From Phymatolithon calcareum (Eukaryota > Rhodophyta > Florideophyceae > Hapalidiales): a DNA stretch of 64,000 nt. Each line of letters starts with the position of its first letter. Within the stretch, counting starts at the first letter, position 1. The position numbers were made by a program, and so were the translations under genes. The stretch is taken from positions 1,983,505 through 2,047,504 of the forward strand of contig OZ345382.1 of NCBI GenBank assembly GCA_977006965.1. The letters run 5' to 3'. Below the pieces are notes generated by a model, which saw only the letters and a list, made by a program, of their open reading frames with translations, was not told the origin of the DNA and did not search any database. Below are positions 43,829 to 58,618 of this stretch, piece by piece.

Positions 43829-46800
43829 CCTAGGTATATTCTTTCGTGACTTCTGGGTCCAAATGTGCCACTTACTCAAACAATCGACAAAATCCTATTT
43901 TGACCATTTAAAACTGTTACTTCTGGGTCCGCGTTTTTGGCCTCTACAGGGCACCCCCTCCAAATGGCCTCTGTGCGCGGACCCAGAACTAACAACCTGC
44001 GAAAACAGGCTGGAAACGCGGACCCAGAAGTAACAAACCTCCTCAGCGTCTTCCACTGGCAACCAAACGCCATAACCACTGTCCCATCATCTTTACCATC
44101 CTACTCCACATGTTTTCCGGTCATCATCGTCATGTTTGTGTCCCGCGTCCTCCCTCCCGAGAGGGAGACTACCTTGACCAAAATTTCAAACGCTCTCAAA
44201 TCGACTCAGACCAGTCCACATACTCTCCCAACACCTTCCCCAACATCAAGAACGTCTTTTGAACTCATCTCCGTCATGTCGGTGTCCCGCGTCTTCTTCG
44301 CCAGCGAGGTGACTACCTTGACCAAAATTTCAAACGCTCTCAAATCGACTCAGACCAGTCCACATACTCTCCCAACACCTTCCCCAACCTCTAAAACATG
44401 TTACAACGTCATCCCCGTCATGTCGGTGTCCCGCGTCTTCTTCGCCAGCGAGGTGACTACCTTGACCAAAATTTCAAACGCTCTCAAATCGACTCAGACC
44501 AGTCCACATACTCTCCCAACACCTTCCCCAACATCAAGAAAGTCTTTTGGACTCATCTCCGTCATGTCGGTGTCCCGCGTCTTCTTCGCCAGCGAGGTGA
44601 CTACCTTGACCAAAATTTCAAACGCTCTCAAATCGACTCAGACCAGTCCACATACTCTCCCAACACCTTCCCCAACCTCTAAAACATGTTACAACGTCAT
44701 CCCCGTCATGTCGGTGTCCCGCGTCTTCTTCGCCAGCGAGGTGACTACCTTGACCAAAATTTCAAACGCTCTCAAATCGACTCAGACCAGTCCACATACT
44801 CTCCCAACACCTTCCCCAACCTCTAAAACATGTTACAACGTCATCCCCGTCATGTCGGTGTCCCGCGTCTTCTTCGCCAGCGAGGTGACTACCTTGACCA
44901 AAATTTCAAACGCTCTCAAATCGACTCAGACCAGTCCACATACTCTCCCAACACCTTCTCCAACCTCTAAAACATGTTACAACGTCATCCCCGTCATGTC
45001 GGTGTCCCGCGTCTTCTTCGCCAGCGAGGTGACTACCTTGACCAAAATTTCAAACGCTCTCAAATCGACTCAGACCAGTCCACATACTCTCCCAACACCT
45101 TCCCCAACCTCTAAAACATGTTACAACGTCATCCCCGTCATGTCCGTGTCCCGCGTCTTCTTCGCCAGCGAGGTGACTACCTTGACCAAAATTTCAAACG
45201 CTCTCAAATCGACTCAGACCAGTCCACATACTCTCCCAACACCTTCCCCAACCTCTAAAACATGTTACAACGTCATCCCCGTCATGTCGGTGTCCCGCGT
45301 CTTCTTCGCCAGCGAGGTGACTACCTTGACCAAAATTTCAAACGCTCTCAAATCGACTCAGACCAGTCCACATACTCTCCCAACACCTTCCCCAACCTCT
45401 AAAACATGTTACAACGTCATCCCCGTCATGTCGGTGTCCCGCGTCTTCTTCGCCAGCGAGGTGACTACCTTGACCAAAATTTCAAACGCTCTCAAATCGA
45501 CTCAGACCAGTCCACATACTATCCCAACACCTTCCCCAACCTCTAAAACATGTTACAACGTCATCCCCGTCATGTCCGTGTCCCGCGTCTTCTTCGCCAG
45601 CGAGGTGACTACCTTGACCAAAATTTCAAACGCTCTCAAATCGACTCAGACCAGTCCACATACTCTCCCAACACCTTCCCCAACCTCTAAAACATGTTAC
45701 AACGTCATCCCCGTCATGTCGGTGTCCCGCGTCTTCTTCGCCAGCGAGGTGACTACCTTGACCAAAATTTCAAACGCTCTCAAATCGACTCAGACCAGTC
45801 CACATACTCTCCCAACACCTTCCCCAACCTCTAAAACATGTTACAACGTCATCCCCGTCATGTCGGTGTCCCGCGTCTTCTTCGCCAGCGAGGTGACTAC
45901 CTTGACCAAAATTTCAAACGCTCTCAAATCGACTCAGACCAGTCCACATACTCTCCCAACACCTTCCCCAACCTCTAAAACATGTTACAACGTCATCCCC
46001 GTCATGTCGGTGTCCCGCGTCTTCTTCGCCAGCGAGGTGACTACCTTGACCAAAATTTCAAACGCTCTCAAATCGACTCAGACCAGTCCACATACTCTCC
46101 CAACACCTTCCCCAACCTCTAAAACATGTTACAACGTCATCCCCGTCATGTCGGTGTCCCGCGTCTTCTTCGCCAGCGAGGTGACTACCTTGACCAAAAT
46201 TTCAAACGCTCTCAAATCGACTCAGACCAGTCCACATACTCTCCCAACACCTTCCCCAACCTCTAAAACATGTTACAACGTCATCCCCGTCATGTCGGTG
46301 TCCCGCGTCTTCTTCGCCAGCGAGGTGACTACCTTGACCAAAATTTCAAACGCTCTCAAATCGACTCAGACCAGTCCACATACTCTCCCAACACCTTCCC
46401 CAACCTCTAAAACATGTTACAACGTCATCCCCGTCATGTCGGTGTCCCGCGTCTTCTTCGCCAGCGAGGTGACTACCTTGACCAAAATTTCAAACGCTCT
46501 CAAATCGACTCAGACCAGTCCACATACTCTCCCAACACCTTCCCCAACCTCTATAATATGTTACAACGTCATCCCGTTCATGTCGGTGTCCCGCGTCTTC
46601 TTCGCCAGCGAGGTGACTACCTTGACCAAAATTTCAAACGCTCTCAAATCGACTCAGACCAGTCCACATACTCTCCCAACACCTTCCCCAACATCAAGAA
46701 CGTCTTTTGGACTAATCTCCGTCATGTCGGTGTCCCGCGTCTTCTTCGCCAGCGAGGTGACTACCTTGACCAAAATTTCAAACGCTCTCAAATCGACTCA

Positions 46801-47229
46801 GACCAGTCCACATACTCTCCCAACACCGTCCCCAACCTCTAAAACATGTTACAACGTCATCCCCGTCATGTCGGTGTCCCGCGTCTTCTTCGCCAGCGAG
46901 GTGACTACCTTGACCAAAATTTCAAACTCTCTCAAATCGACTCAGACCAGTCCACATACTCTCTCAACACCTTCTCCACCCTTAAAAACCTGTTCAGAGC
47001 TTATCTTTGCCATGTACATTTCGTCTGCCGTCTTTGTGCATGGATTGTGGAGTCATAGACGACCTTGACGACACTTTATTTGTTGTATACACCATGATCT
47101 CTTACTACACGTCCCATTCTGAGTCCAGATTCGGGCTCAGCGTCGAATTTCACTTCGGAATAGTCCCACCGTATCCCTTTTTCACTCCCACTCCACCTCC
47201 ACCTTCAAGTCCGTCAAACTCTTGTATAT
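43829..47229 (+). repeat. Satellite unit 9 (19 copies; ORF 1043 aa)
   Basis: Open frame 43,937-47,068. It is expanded by a long run of almost identical copies. The spacer matches units 7-8, and the tail (CTTACTACACG) matches units 10-11. It has one TCTATAATATG-type copy at about 46,550. Confidence 0.95.
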
Positions 47230-50200
47230 CCTAGGTATATTCTTTCGTGACTTCGGGGTCCAAATGAGCCACTTACTCAAACAATCGACAAAATCCTATT
47301 TTGACCATTTAAAACTGTTACTTCTGGGTCCGCGTTTTTGGCCTCTACAGGGCACCCCCTCCAAATGGCCTCTGTGCGCGGACCCAGAAGTAACAACCTG
47401 CGAAAACAGGCTGGAAACGCGGACCCAGAAGTAACAAACCTCCTCAGCGTCTTCCACTGGCAACCAAACGCCATAACCACTGTCCCATCATCTTTACCAT
47501 CCTACTCCACATGTTTTCCGGTCATCATCGTCATGTTTGTGTCCCGCGTCCTCCCTCCCGAGAGGGAGACTACCTTGACCAAAATTTCAAACGCTCTCAA
47601 ATCGACTCAGACCAGTCCACATACTCTCCCAACACCTTCCCCAACATCAAGAACGTCTTTTGAACTCATCTCCGTCATGTCGGTGTCCCGCGTCTTCTTC
47701 GCCAGCGAGGTGACTACCTTGACCAAAATTTCAAACGCTCTCAAATCGACTCAGACCAGTCCACATACTCTCCCAACACCTTGCCCAACCTCTAAAACAT
47801 GTTACAACGTCATCCCCGTCATGTCGGTGTCCCGCGTCTTCTTCGCCAGCGAGGTGACTACCTTGACCAAAATTTCAAACGCTCTCAAATCGACTCAGAC
47901 CAGTCCACATACTCTCCCAACACCTTCCCCAACCTCTAAAACATGTTACAACGTCATCCCCGTCATGTCGGTGTCCCGCGTCTTCTTCGCCAGCGAGGTG
48001 ACTACCTTGACCAAAATTTCAAACGCTCTCAAATCGACTCAGACCAGTCCACATACTCTCCCAACACCTTCCCCAACCTCTAAAACATGTTACAACGTCA
48101 TCCCCGTCATGTCGGTGTCCCGCGTCTTCTTCGCCAGCGAGGTGACTACCTTGACCAAAATTTCAAACGCTCTCAAATCGACTCAGACCAGTCCACATAC
48201 TCTCCCAACACCTTCCCCAACCTCTAAAACATGTTACAACGTCATCCCCGTCATGTCGGTGTCCCGCGTCTTCTTCGCCAGCGAGGTGACTACCTTGACC
48301 AAAATTTCAAACGCTCTCAAATCGACTCAGACCAGTCCACATACTCTCCCAACACCTTCCCCAACCTCTAAAACATGTTACAACGTCATCCCCGTCATGT
48401 CGGTGTCCCGCGTCTTCTTCGCCAGCGAGGTGACTACCTTGACCAAAATTTCAAACGCTCTCAAATCGACTCAGACCAGTCCACATACTCTCCCAACACC
48501 TTCCCCAACCTCTAAAACATGTTACAACGTCATCCCCGTCATGTCGGTGTCCCGCGTCTTCTTCGCCAGCGAGGTGACTACCTTGACCAAAATTTCAAAC
48601 GCTCTCAAATCGACTCAGACCAGTCCACATACTCTCCCAACACCTTCCCCAACCTCTAAAACATGTTACAACGTCATCCCCGTCATGTCGGTGTCCCGCG
48701 TCTTCTTCGCCAGCGAGGTGACTACCTTGACCAAAATTTCAAACGCTCTCAAATCGACTCAGACCAGTCCACATACTCTCCCAACACCTTCCCCAACCTC
48801 AAAAACATGTTACAACGTCATCCCCGTCATGTCGGTGTCCCGCGTCTTCTTCGCCAGCGAGGTGACTACCTTGACCAAAATTTCAAACGCTCTCAAATCG
48901 ACTCAGACCAGTCCACATACTCTCCCAACACCTTCCCCAACCTCTAAAACATGTTACAACGTCATCCCCGTCATGTCGGTGTCCCGCGTCTTCTTCGCCA
49001 GCGAGGTGACTACCTTGACCAAAATTTCAAACGCTCTCAAATCGACTCAGACCAGTCCACATACTCTCCCAACACCTTCCCCAACATCAAGAACGTCTTT
49101 TGAACTCATCCCCGTCATGTCGGTGTCCCGCGTCTTCTTCGCCAGCGAGGTGACTACCTTGACCAAAATTTCAAACGCTCTCAAATCGACTCAGACCAGT
49201 CCACATACTCTCCCAACACCTTCCCCAACCTCTAAAACATGTTACAACGTCATCCCCGTCATGTCGGTGTCCCGCGTCTTCTTCGCCAGCGAGGTGACTA
49301 CCTTGACCAAAATTTCAAACGCTCTCAAATCGACTCAGACCAGTCCACATACTCTCCCAACACCTTCCCCAACCTCTAAAACATGTTACAACGTCATCCC
49401 CGTCATGTCGGTGTCCCGCGTCTTCTTCGCCAGCGAGGTGACTACCTTGACCAAAATTTCAAACGCTCTCAAATCGACTCAGACCAGTCCACATACTCTC
49501 CCAACACCTTCCCCAACCTCTAAAACATGTTACAACGTCATCCCCGTCATGTCGGTGTCCCGCGTCTTCTTCGCCAGCGAGGTGACTACCTTGACCAAAA
49601 TTTCAAACGCTCTCAAATCGACTCAGACCAGTCCACATACTCTCCCAACACCTTCCCCAACCTCTAAAACATGTTACAACGTCATCCCCGTCATGTCGGT
49701 GTCCCGCGTCTTCTTCGCCAGCGAGGTGACTACCTTGACCAAAATTTCAAACGCTCTCAAATCGACTCAGACCAGTCCACATACTCTCCCAACACCTTCC
49801 CCAACCTCTATAATATGTTATAACGTCATCCCGTTCATGTCGGTGTCCCGCGTCTTCTTCGCCAGCGAGGTGACTACCTTGACCAAAATTTCAAACGCTC
49901 TCAAATCGACTCAGACCAGTCCACATACTCTCCGAACACCTTCCCCAACCTCTAAAACATGTTACAACGTCATCCCCGTCATGTCGGTGTCCCGCGTCTT
50001 CTTCGCCAGCGAGGTGACTACCTTGACCAAAATTTCAAACGCTCTCAAATCGTCTCAGACCAGTCCACATACTCTCCCAACACCTTCCCCAACATCAAGA
50101 ACGTCTTTTGGACTCATCTCCGTCATGTCGGTGTCCCGCGTCTTCTTCGCCAGCGAGGTGACTACCTTGACCAAAATTTCAAACGCTCTCAAATCGACTC

Positions 50201-51638
50201 AGACCAGTCCACATACTCTCCCAACACCTTCCCCAACCTCTAAAACATGTTACAACGTCATCCCCGTCATGTCGGTGTCCCGCGTCTTCTTCGCCAGCGA
50301 GGTGACTACCTTGACCAAAATTTCAAACTCTCTCAAATCGACTCAGACCAGTCCACATACTCTCCCAACACCTTCCCCAACCTCTATAATATGTTATAAC
50401 GTCATCCCGTTCATGTCGGTGTCCCGCGTCTTCTTCGCCAGCGAGGTGACTACCTTGACCAAAATTTCAAACGCTCTCAAATCGACTCAGACCAGTCCAC
50501 ATACTCTCCGAACACCTTCCCCAACCTCTAAAACATGTTACAACGTCATCCCCGTCATGTCGGTGTCCCGCGTCTTCTTCGCCAGCGAGGTGACTACCTT
50601 GACCAAAATTTCAAACGCTCTCAAATCGTCTCAGACCAGTCCACATACTCTCCCAACACCTTCCCCAACATCAAGAACGTCTTTTGGACTCATCTCCGTC
50701 ATGTCGGTGTCCCGCGTCTTCTTCGCCAGCGAGGTGACTACCTTGACCAAAATTTCAAACGCTCTCAAATCGACTCAGACCAGTCCACATACTCTCCCAA
50801 CACCTTCCCCAACCTCTAAAACATGTTACAACGTCATCCCCGTCATGTCGGTGTCCCGCGTCTTCTTCGCCAGCGAGGTGACTACCTTGACAAAAATTTC
50901 AAACTCTCTCAAATCGACTCAGACCAGTCCACATACTCTCCCAACACCTTCCCCAACCTCTATAATATGTTATAACGTCATCCCGTTCATGTCGGTGTCC
51001 CGCGTCTTCTTCGCCAGCGAGGTGACTACCTTGACCAAAATTTCAAACGCTCTCAAATCGACTCAGACCAGTCCACATACTCTCCCAACACCTTCCCCAA
51101 CATCAAGAACGTCTTTTGGACTCATCTCCGTCATGTCGGTGTCCCGCGTCTTCTTCGCCAGCGAGGTGACTACCTTGACCAAAATTTCAAACGCTCTCAA
51201 ATCGACTCAGACCAGTCCACATACTCTCCCAACACCTTCCCCAACCTCTAAAACATGTTACAACGTCATCCCCGTCATGTCGGTGTCCCGCGTCTTCTTC
51301 GCCAGCGAGGTGACTACCTTGACCAAAATTTCAAACTCTCTCAAATCGACTCAGACCAGTCCACATACTCTCTCAACACCTTCTCCACCCTTAAAAACCT
51401 GTTCAGAGCTTATCTTTGCCATGTACATTTCGTCTGCCGTCTTTGTGCATGGATTGTGGAGTCATAGACGACCTTGACGACACTTTATTTGTTGTAAACA
51501 CCATGATCTCTTACTACACGTCCCATTCTGAGTCCAGATTCGGGCTCAGCGTCGAATTTCACTTCGGAATAGTCCCACCGTATCCCTTTTTCACTCCCAC
51601 TCCACCTCCACCTTCAAGTCCGTCAAACTCTTGTATAT
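47230..51638 (+). repeat. Satellite unit 10 (26 copies; ORF 1379 aa)
   Basis: Open frame 47,338-51,477, the longest in the window. The distal part contains a four-copy, 576-bp higher-order repeat marked by CTCTATAATATG at about 49,811, 50,387 and 50,963. The spacer has CTTCGGGGTCC in place of CTTCTGGGTCC in its first core. Confidence 0.95.
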
Positions 51639-54600
51639 CCTAGGTATATTCTTTCGTGACTTCTGGGTCCAAATGTGCCACTTACTCAAACAATCGACAA
51701 AATCCTATTTTGACCATTTAAAACTGTTACTTCTGGGTCCGCGTTTTTGGCCTCTACAGGGCACCCCCTCCAAATGGCCTCTGTGCGCGGACCCAGAAGT
51801 AACAACCTGCGAAAACAGGCTGGAAACGCGGACCCAGAAGTAACAAACCTCCTCAGCGTCTTCCACTGGCAACCAAACGCCATAACCACTGTCCCATCAT
51901 CTTTACCATCCTACTCCACATGTTTTCCGGTCATCATCGTCATGTTTGTGTCCCGCGTCCTCCCTCCCGAGAGGGAGACTACCTTGACCAAAATTTCAAA
52001 CGCTCTCAAATCGACTCAGACCAGTCCACATACTCTCCCAACACCTTCCCAAACATCAAGAACGTCTTTTGAACTCATCTCCGTCATGTCGGTGTCCCGC
52101 GTCTTCTTCGCCAGCGAGGTGACTACCTTGACCAAAATTTCAAACGCTCTCAAATCGACTCAGACCAGTCCACATACTCTCCCAACACCTTCCCCAACCT
52201 CTAAAACATGTTACAACGTCATCCCCGTCATGTCGGTGTCCCGCGTCTTCTTCGCCAGCGAGGTGACTACCTTGACCAAAATTTCAAACGCTCTCAAATC
52301 GACTCAGACCAGTCCACATACTCTCCCAACACCTTCCCCAACCTCTAAAACATGTTACAACGTCATCCCCGTCATGTCGGTGTCCCGCGTCTTCTTCGCC
52401 AGCGAGGTGACTACCTTGACCAAAATTTCAAACGCTCTCAAATCGACTCAGACCAGTCCACATACTCTCCCAACACCTTCCCCAACCTCAAAAACATGTT
52501 ACAACGTCATCCCCGTCATGTCGGTGTCCCGCGTCTTCTTCGCCAGCGAGGTGACTACCTTGACCAAAATTTCAAACGCTCTCAAATCGACTCAGACCAG
52601 TCCACATACTCTCCCAACACCTTCCCCAACCTCTAAAACATGTTACAACGTCATCCCCGTCATGTCGGTGTCCCGCGTCTTCTTCGCCAGCGAGGTGACT
52701 ACCTTGACCAAAATTTCAAACGCTCTCAAATCGACTCAGACCAGTCCACATACTCTCCCAACACCTTCCCCAACCTCTAAAACATGTTACAACGTCATCC
52801 CCGTCATGTCGGTGTCCCGCGTCTTCTTCGCCAGCGAGGTGACTACCTTGACCAAAATTTCAAACGCTCTCAAATCGACTCAGACCAGTCCACATACTCT
52901 CCCAACACCTTCCCCAACCTCTAAAACATGTTACAACGTCATCCCCGTCATGTCGGTGTCCCGCGTCTTCTTCGCCAGCGAGGTGACTACCTTGACCAAA
53001 ATTTCAAACGCTCTCAAATCGACTCAGACCAGTCCACATACTCTCCCAACACCTTCCCCAACCTCTATAATATGTTATAACGTCATCCCGTTCATGTCGG
53101 TGTCCCGCGTCTTCTTCGCCAGCGAGGTGACTACCTTGACCAAAATTTCAAACGCTCTCAAATCGACTCAGACCAGTCCACATACTCTCCGAACACCTTC
53201 CCCAACCTCTAAAACATGTTACAACGTCATCCCCGTCATGTCGGTGTCCCGCGTCTTCTTCGCCAGCGAGGTGACTACCTTGACCAAAATTTCAAACGCT
53301 CTCAAATCGTCTCAGACCAGTCCACATACTCTCCCAACACCTTCCCCAACATCAAGAACGTCTTTTGGACTCATCTCCGTCATGTCGGTGTCCCGCGTCT
53401 TCTTCGCCAGCGAGGTGACTACCTTGACCAAAATTTCAAACGCTCTCAAATCGACTCAGACCAGTCCACATACTCTCCCAACACCTTCCCCAACCTCTAA
53501 AACATGTTACAACGTCATCCCCGTCATGTCGGTGTCCCGCGTCTTCTTCGCCAGCGAGGTGACTACCTTGACAAAAATTTCAAACTCTCTCAAATCGACT
53601 CAGACCAGTCCACATACTCTCCCAACACCTTCCCCAACCTCTATAATATGTTATAACGTCATCCCGTTCATGTCGGTGTCCCGCGTCTTCTTCGCCAGCG
53701 AGGTGACTACCTTGACCAAAATTTCAAACGCTCTCAAATCGACTCAGACCAGTCCACATACTCTCCGAACACCTTCCCCAACCTCTAAAACATGTTACAA
53801 CGTCATCCCCGTCATGTCGGTGTCCCGCGTCTTCTTCGCCAGCGAGGTGACTACCTTGACCAAAATTTCAAACGCTCTCAAATCGTCTCAGACCAGTCCA
53901 CATACTCTCCCAACACCTTCCCCAACATCAAGAACGTCTTTTGGACTCATCTCCGTCATGTCGGTGTCCCGCGTCTTCTTCGCCAGCGAGGTGACTACCT
54001 TGACCAAAATTTCAAACGCTCTCAAATCGACTCAGACCAGTCCACATACTCTCCCAACACCTTCCCCAACCTCTAAAACATGTTACAACGTCATCCCCGT
54101 CATGTCGGTGTCCCGCGTCTTCTTCGCCAGCGAGGTGACTACCTTGACAAAAATTTCAAACTCTTTCAAATCGACTCAGACCAGTCCACATACTCTCCCA
54201 ACACCTTCCCCAACCTCTATAATATGTTATAACGTCATCCCGTTCATGTCGGTGTCCCGCGTCTTCTTCGCCAGCGAGGTGACTACCTTGACCAAAATTT
54301 CAAACGCTCTCAAATCGACTCAGACCAGTCCACATACTCTCCCAACACCTTCCCCAACATCAAGAACGTCTTTTGGACTCATCTCCGTCATGTCGGTGTC
54401 CCGCGTCTTCTTCGCCAGCGAGGTGACTACCTTGACCAAAATTTCAAACGCTCTCAAATCGACTCAGACCAGTCCACATACTCTCCCAACACCTTCCCCA
54501 ACCTCTAAAACATGTTACAACGTCATCCCCGTCATGTCGGTGTCCCGCGTCTTCTTCGCCAGCGAGGTGACTACCTTGACCAAAATTTCAAACTCTCTCA

Positions 54601-54895
54601 AATCGACTCAGACCAGTCCACATACTCTCTCAACACCTTCTCCACCCTTAAAAACCTGTTCAGAGCTTATCTTTGCCATGTACATTTCGTCTGCCGTCTT
54701 TGTGCATGGATTGTGGAGTCATAGACGACCTTGACGACACTTTATTTGTTGTAAACACCATGATCTCTTACTACACGTCCCATTCTGAGTCCAGATTCGG
54801 GCTCAGCGTCGAATTTCACTTCGGAATAGTCCCACCGTATCCCTTTTTCACTCCCACTCCACCTCCACCTTCAAGTCCGTCAAACTCTTGTATAT
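51639..54895 (+). repeat. Satellite unit 11 (18 copies; ORF 995 aa)
   Basis: Open frame 51,747-54,734. It shares the 576-bp higher-order block with unit 10 (markers at about 53,067, 53,643 and 54,219). Its first 144-bp copy has TTCCCAAACATC, shared only with unit 13. Confidence 0.95.
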
Positions 54896-56136
54896 CCTAG
54901 GTATATTCTTTCGTGACTTCTGGGTCCAAATGTGCCACTTACTCAAACAATCGACAAAATCCTATTTTGACCATTTAAAACTGTTACTTCTGGGTCCGCG
55001 TTTTTGGCCTCTACAGGGCACCCCCTCCAAATGGCCTCTGTGCGCGGACCCAGAAGTAACAACCTGCGAAAACAGGCTGGAAACGCGGACCCAGAAGTAA
55101 CAAACCTCCTCAGCGTCTTCCACTGGCAACCAAACGCCATAACCACTGTCCCATCATCTTTACCATCCTACTCCACATGTTTTCCGGTCATCATCGTCAT
55201 GTTTGTGTCCCGCGTCCTCCCTCCCGAGAGGGAGACTACCTTGACCAAAATTTCAAACGCTCTCAAATCGACTCAGACCAGTCCACATACTCTCCCAACA
55301 CCTTCCCCAACATCAAGAACGTCTTTTGAACTCATCTCCGTCATGTCGGTGTCCCGCGTCTTCTTCGCCAGCGAGGTGACTACCTTGACCAAAATTTCAA
55401 ACGCTCTCAAATCGACTCAGACCAGTCCACATACTCTCCCAACACCTTCCCCAACCTCTAAAACATGTTACAACGTCATCCCCGTCATGTCGGTGTCCCG
55501 CGTCTTCTTCGCCAGCGAGGTGACTACCTTGACCAAAATTTCAAACGCTCTCAAATCGACTCAGACCAGTCCACATACTCTCCCAACACCTTCCCCAACC
55601 TCTAAAACATGTTACAACGTCATCCCCGTCATGTTGGTGTCCCGCGTCTTCTTCGCCAGCGAGGTGACTACCTTGACCAAAATTTCAAACGCTCTCAAAT
55701 CGACTCAGACCAGTCCACATACTCTCCCAACACCTTCCCCAACCTCTAAAACATGTTACAACGTCATCCCCGTCATGTCGGTGTCCCGCGTCTTCTTCGC
55801 CAGCGAGGTGACTACCTTGACCAAATTTTCAAACTCTCTGAAATCGACTCAGACCAGTCCACATACTCTCTCAACACCTTCTCCACCCTTAACAACCTGT
55901 TCAGAGCTTATCTTCGCCATGTACTTTTCGTCTGCCGTCTTTGTGCATGGATTGTGGAGTCATAGACGACCTTGACGACACTTTATTTGTTGTATACACC
56001 ATGATCTCTTACTGCACGTCCCATTCTGAGTCCAGATTCGGGCTCAGCCTCGAATTTCACTTCGGAATAGTCCCACCGTATCCCTTTTTCACTCCCACTC
56101 CACCTCCACCTTCAAGTCCGTCAAACTCTTGTATAT
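54896..56136 (+). repeat. Satellite unit 12 (4 copies; ORF 323 aa)
   Basis: Open frame 55,004-55,975. Minimal-length unit. Marker changes (ATGTTGGTG in copy 4, CAAATTTTC and CTCTGAAA at the end, TACTTTTCG in the tail) recur in unit 14. Confidence 0.95.
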
Positions 56137-57377
56137 CCTAGGTATATTCTTTCGTGACTTCTGGGTCCAAATGTGCCACTTACTCAAACAATCGACAAAA
56201 TCCTATTTTGACCATTTAAAACTGTTACTTCTGGGTCCGCGTTTTTGGCCTCTACAGGGCACCCCCTCCAAATGGCCTCTGTGCGCGGACCCAGAAGTAA
56301 CAACCTGCGAAAACAGGCTGGAAACGCGGACCCAGAAGTAACAAACCTCCTCAGCGTCTTCCACTGGCAACCAAACGCCATAACCACTGTCCCATCATCT
56401 TTACCATCCTACTCCACATGTTTTCCGGTCATCATCGTCATGTTTGTGTCCCGCGTCCTCCCTCCCGAGAGGGAGACTACCTTGACCAAAATTTCAAACG
56501 CTCTCAAATCGACTCAGACCAGTCCACATACTCTCCCAACACCTTCCCAAACATCAAGAACGTCTTTTGAACTCATCTCCGTCATGTCGGTGTCCCGCGT
56601 CTTCTTCGCCAGCGAGGTGACTACCTTGACCAAAATTTCAAACGCTCTCAAATCGACTCAGACCAGTCCACATACTCTCCCAACACCTTCCCCAACCTCT
56701 AAAACATGTTACAACGTCATCCCCGTCATGTCGGTGTCCCGCGTCTTCTTCGCCAGCGAGGTGACTACCTTGACCAAAATTTCAAACGCTCTCAAATCGA
56801 CTCAGACCAGTCCACATACTCTCCCAACACCTTCCCCAACATCAAGAACGTCTTTTGGACTCATCTCCGTCATGTCGGTGTCCCGCGTCTTCTTCGCCAG
56901 CGAGGTGACTACCTTGACCAAAATTTCAAACGCTCTCAAATCGACTCAGACCAGTCCACATACTCTCCCAACACCTTCCCCAACCTCTAAAACATGTTAC
57001 AACGTCATCCCCGTCATGTCGGTGTCCCGCGTCTTCTTCGCCAGCGAGGTGACTACCTTGACCAAAATTTCAAACTCTCTGAAATCGACTCAGACCAGTC
57101 CACATACTCTCTCAACACCTTCTCCACCCTTAACAACCTGTTCAGAGCTTATCTTCGCCATGTACATTTCGTCTGCCGTCTTTGTGCATGGATTGTGGAG
57201 TCATAGACGACCTTGACGACACTTTATTTGTTGTATACACCATGATCTCTTACTGCACGTCCCATTCTGAGTCCAGATTCGGGCTCAGCGTCGAATTTCA
57301 CTTCGGAATAGTCCCACCGTATCCCTTTTTCACTCCCACTCCACCTCCACCTTCAAGTCCGTCAAACTCTTGTATAT
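56137..57377 (+). repeat. Satellite unit 13 (4 copies; ORF 323 aa)
   Basis: Open frame 56,245-57,216. It has the TTCCCAAACATC marker of unit 11 and lacks the ATGTTGGTG marker of units 12 and 14. Confidence 0.95.
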
Positions 57378-58618
57378 CCTAGGTATATTCTTTCGTGACT
57401 TCTGGGTCCAAATGTGCCACTTACTCAAACAATCGACAAAATCCTATTTTGACCATTTAAAACTGTTACTTCTGGGTCCGCGTTTTTGGCCTCTACAGGG
57501 CACCCCCTCCAAATGGCCTCTGTGCGCGGACCCAGAAGTAACAACCTGCGAAAACAGGCTGGAAACGCGGACCCAGAAGTAACAAACCTCCTCAGCTTCT
57601 TCCACTGGCAACCAAACGCCATAACCACTGTCCCATCATCTTTACCATCCTACTCCACATGTTTTCCGGTCATCATCGTCATGTTTGTGTCCCGCGTCCT
57701 CCCTCCCGAGAGGGAGACTACCTTGACCAAAATTTCAAACGCTCTCAAATCGACTCAGACCAGTCCACATACTCTCCCAACACCTTCCCCAACATCAAGA
57801 ACGTCTTTTGAACTCATCTCCGTCATGTCGGTGTCCCGCGTCTTCTTCGCCAGCGAGGTGACTACCTTGACCAAAATTTCAAACGCTCTCAAATCGACTC
57901 AGACCAGTCCACATACTCTCCCAACACCTTCCCCAACCTCTAAAACATGTTACAACGTCATCCCCGTCATGTCGGTGTCCCGCGTCTTCTTCGCCAGCGA
58001 GGTGACTACCTTGACCAAAATTTCAAACGCTCTCAAATCGACTCAGACCAGTCCACATACTCTCCCAACACCTTCCCCAACCTCTAAAACATGTTACAAC
58101 GTCATCCCCGTCATGTTGGTGTCCCGCGTCTTCTTCGCCAGCGAGGTGACTACCTTGACCAAAATTTCAAACGCTCTCAAATCGACTCAGACCAGTCCAC
58201 ATACTCTCCCAACACCTTCCCCAACCTCTAAAACATGTTACAACGTCATCCCCGTCATGTCGGTGTCCCGCGTCTTCTTCGCCAGCGAGGTGACTACCTT
58301 GACCAAATTTTCAAACTCTCTGAAATCGACTCAGACCAGTCCACATACTCTCTCAACACCTTCTCCACCCTTAACAACCTGTTCAGAGCTTATCTTCGCC
58401 ATGTACTTTTCGTCTGCCGTCTTTGTGCATGGATTGTGGAGTCATAGACGACCTTGACGACACTTTATTTGTTGTATACACCATGATCTCTTACTGCACG
58501 TCCCATTCTGAGTCCAGATTCGGGCTCAGCCTCGAATTTCACTTCGGAATAGTCCCACCGTATCCCTTTTTCACTCCCACTCCACCTCCACCTTCAAGTC
58601 CGTCAAACTCTTGTATAT
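57378..58618 (+). repeat. Satellite unit 14 (4 copies; ORF 323 aa)
   Basis: Open frame 57,486-58,457. Like unit 12 except for a private change in the spacer (CTCAGCTTCTTCC). Confidence 0.95.
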
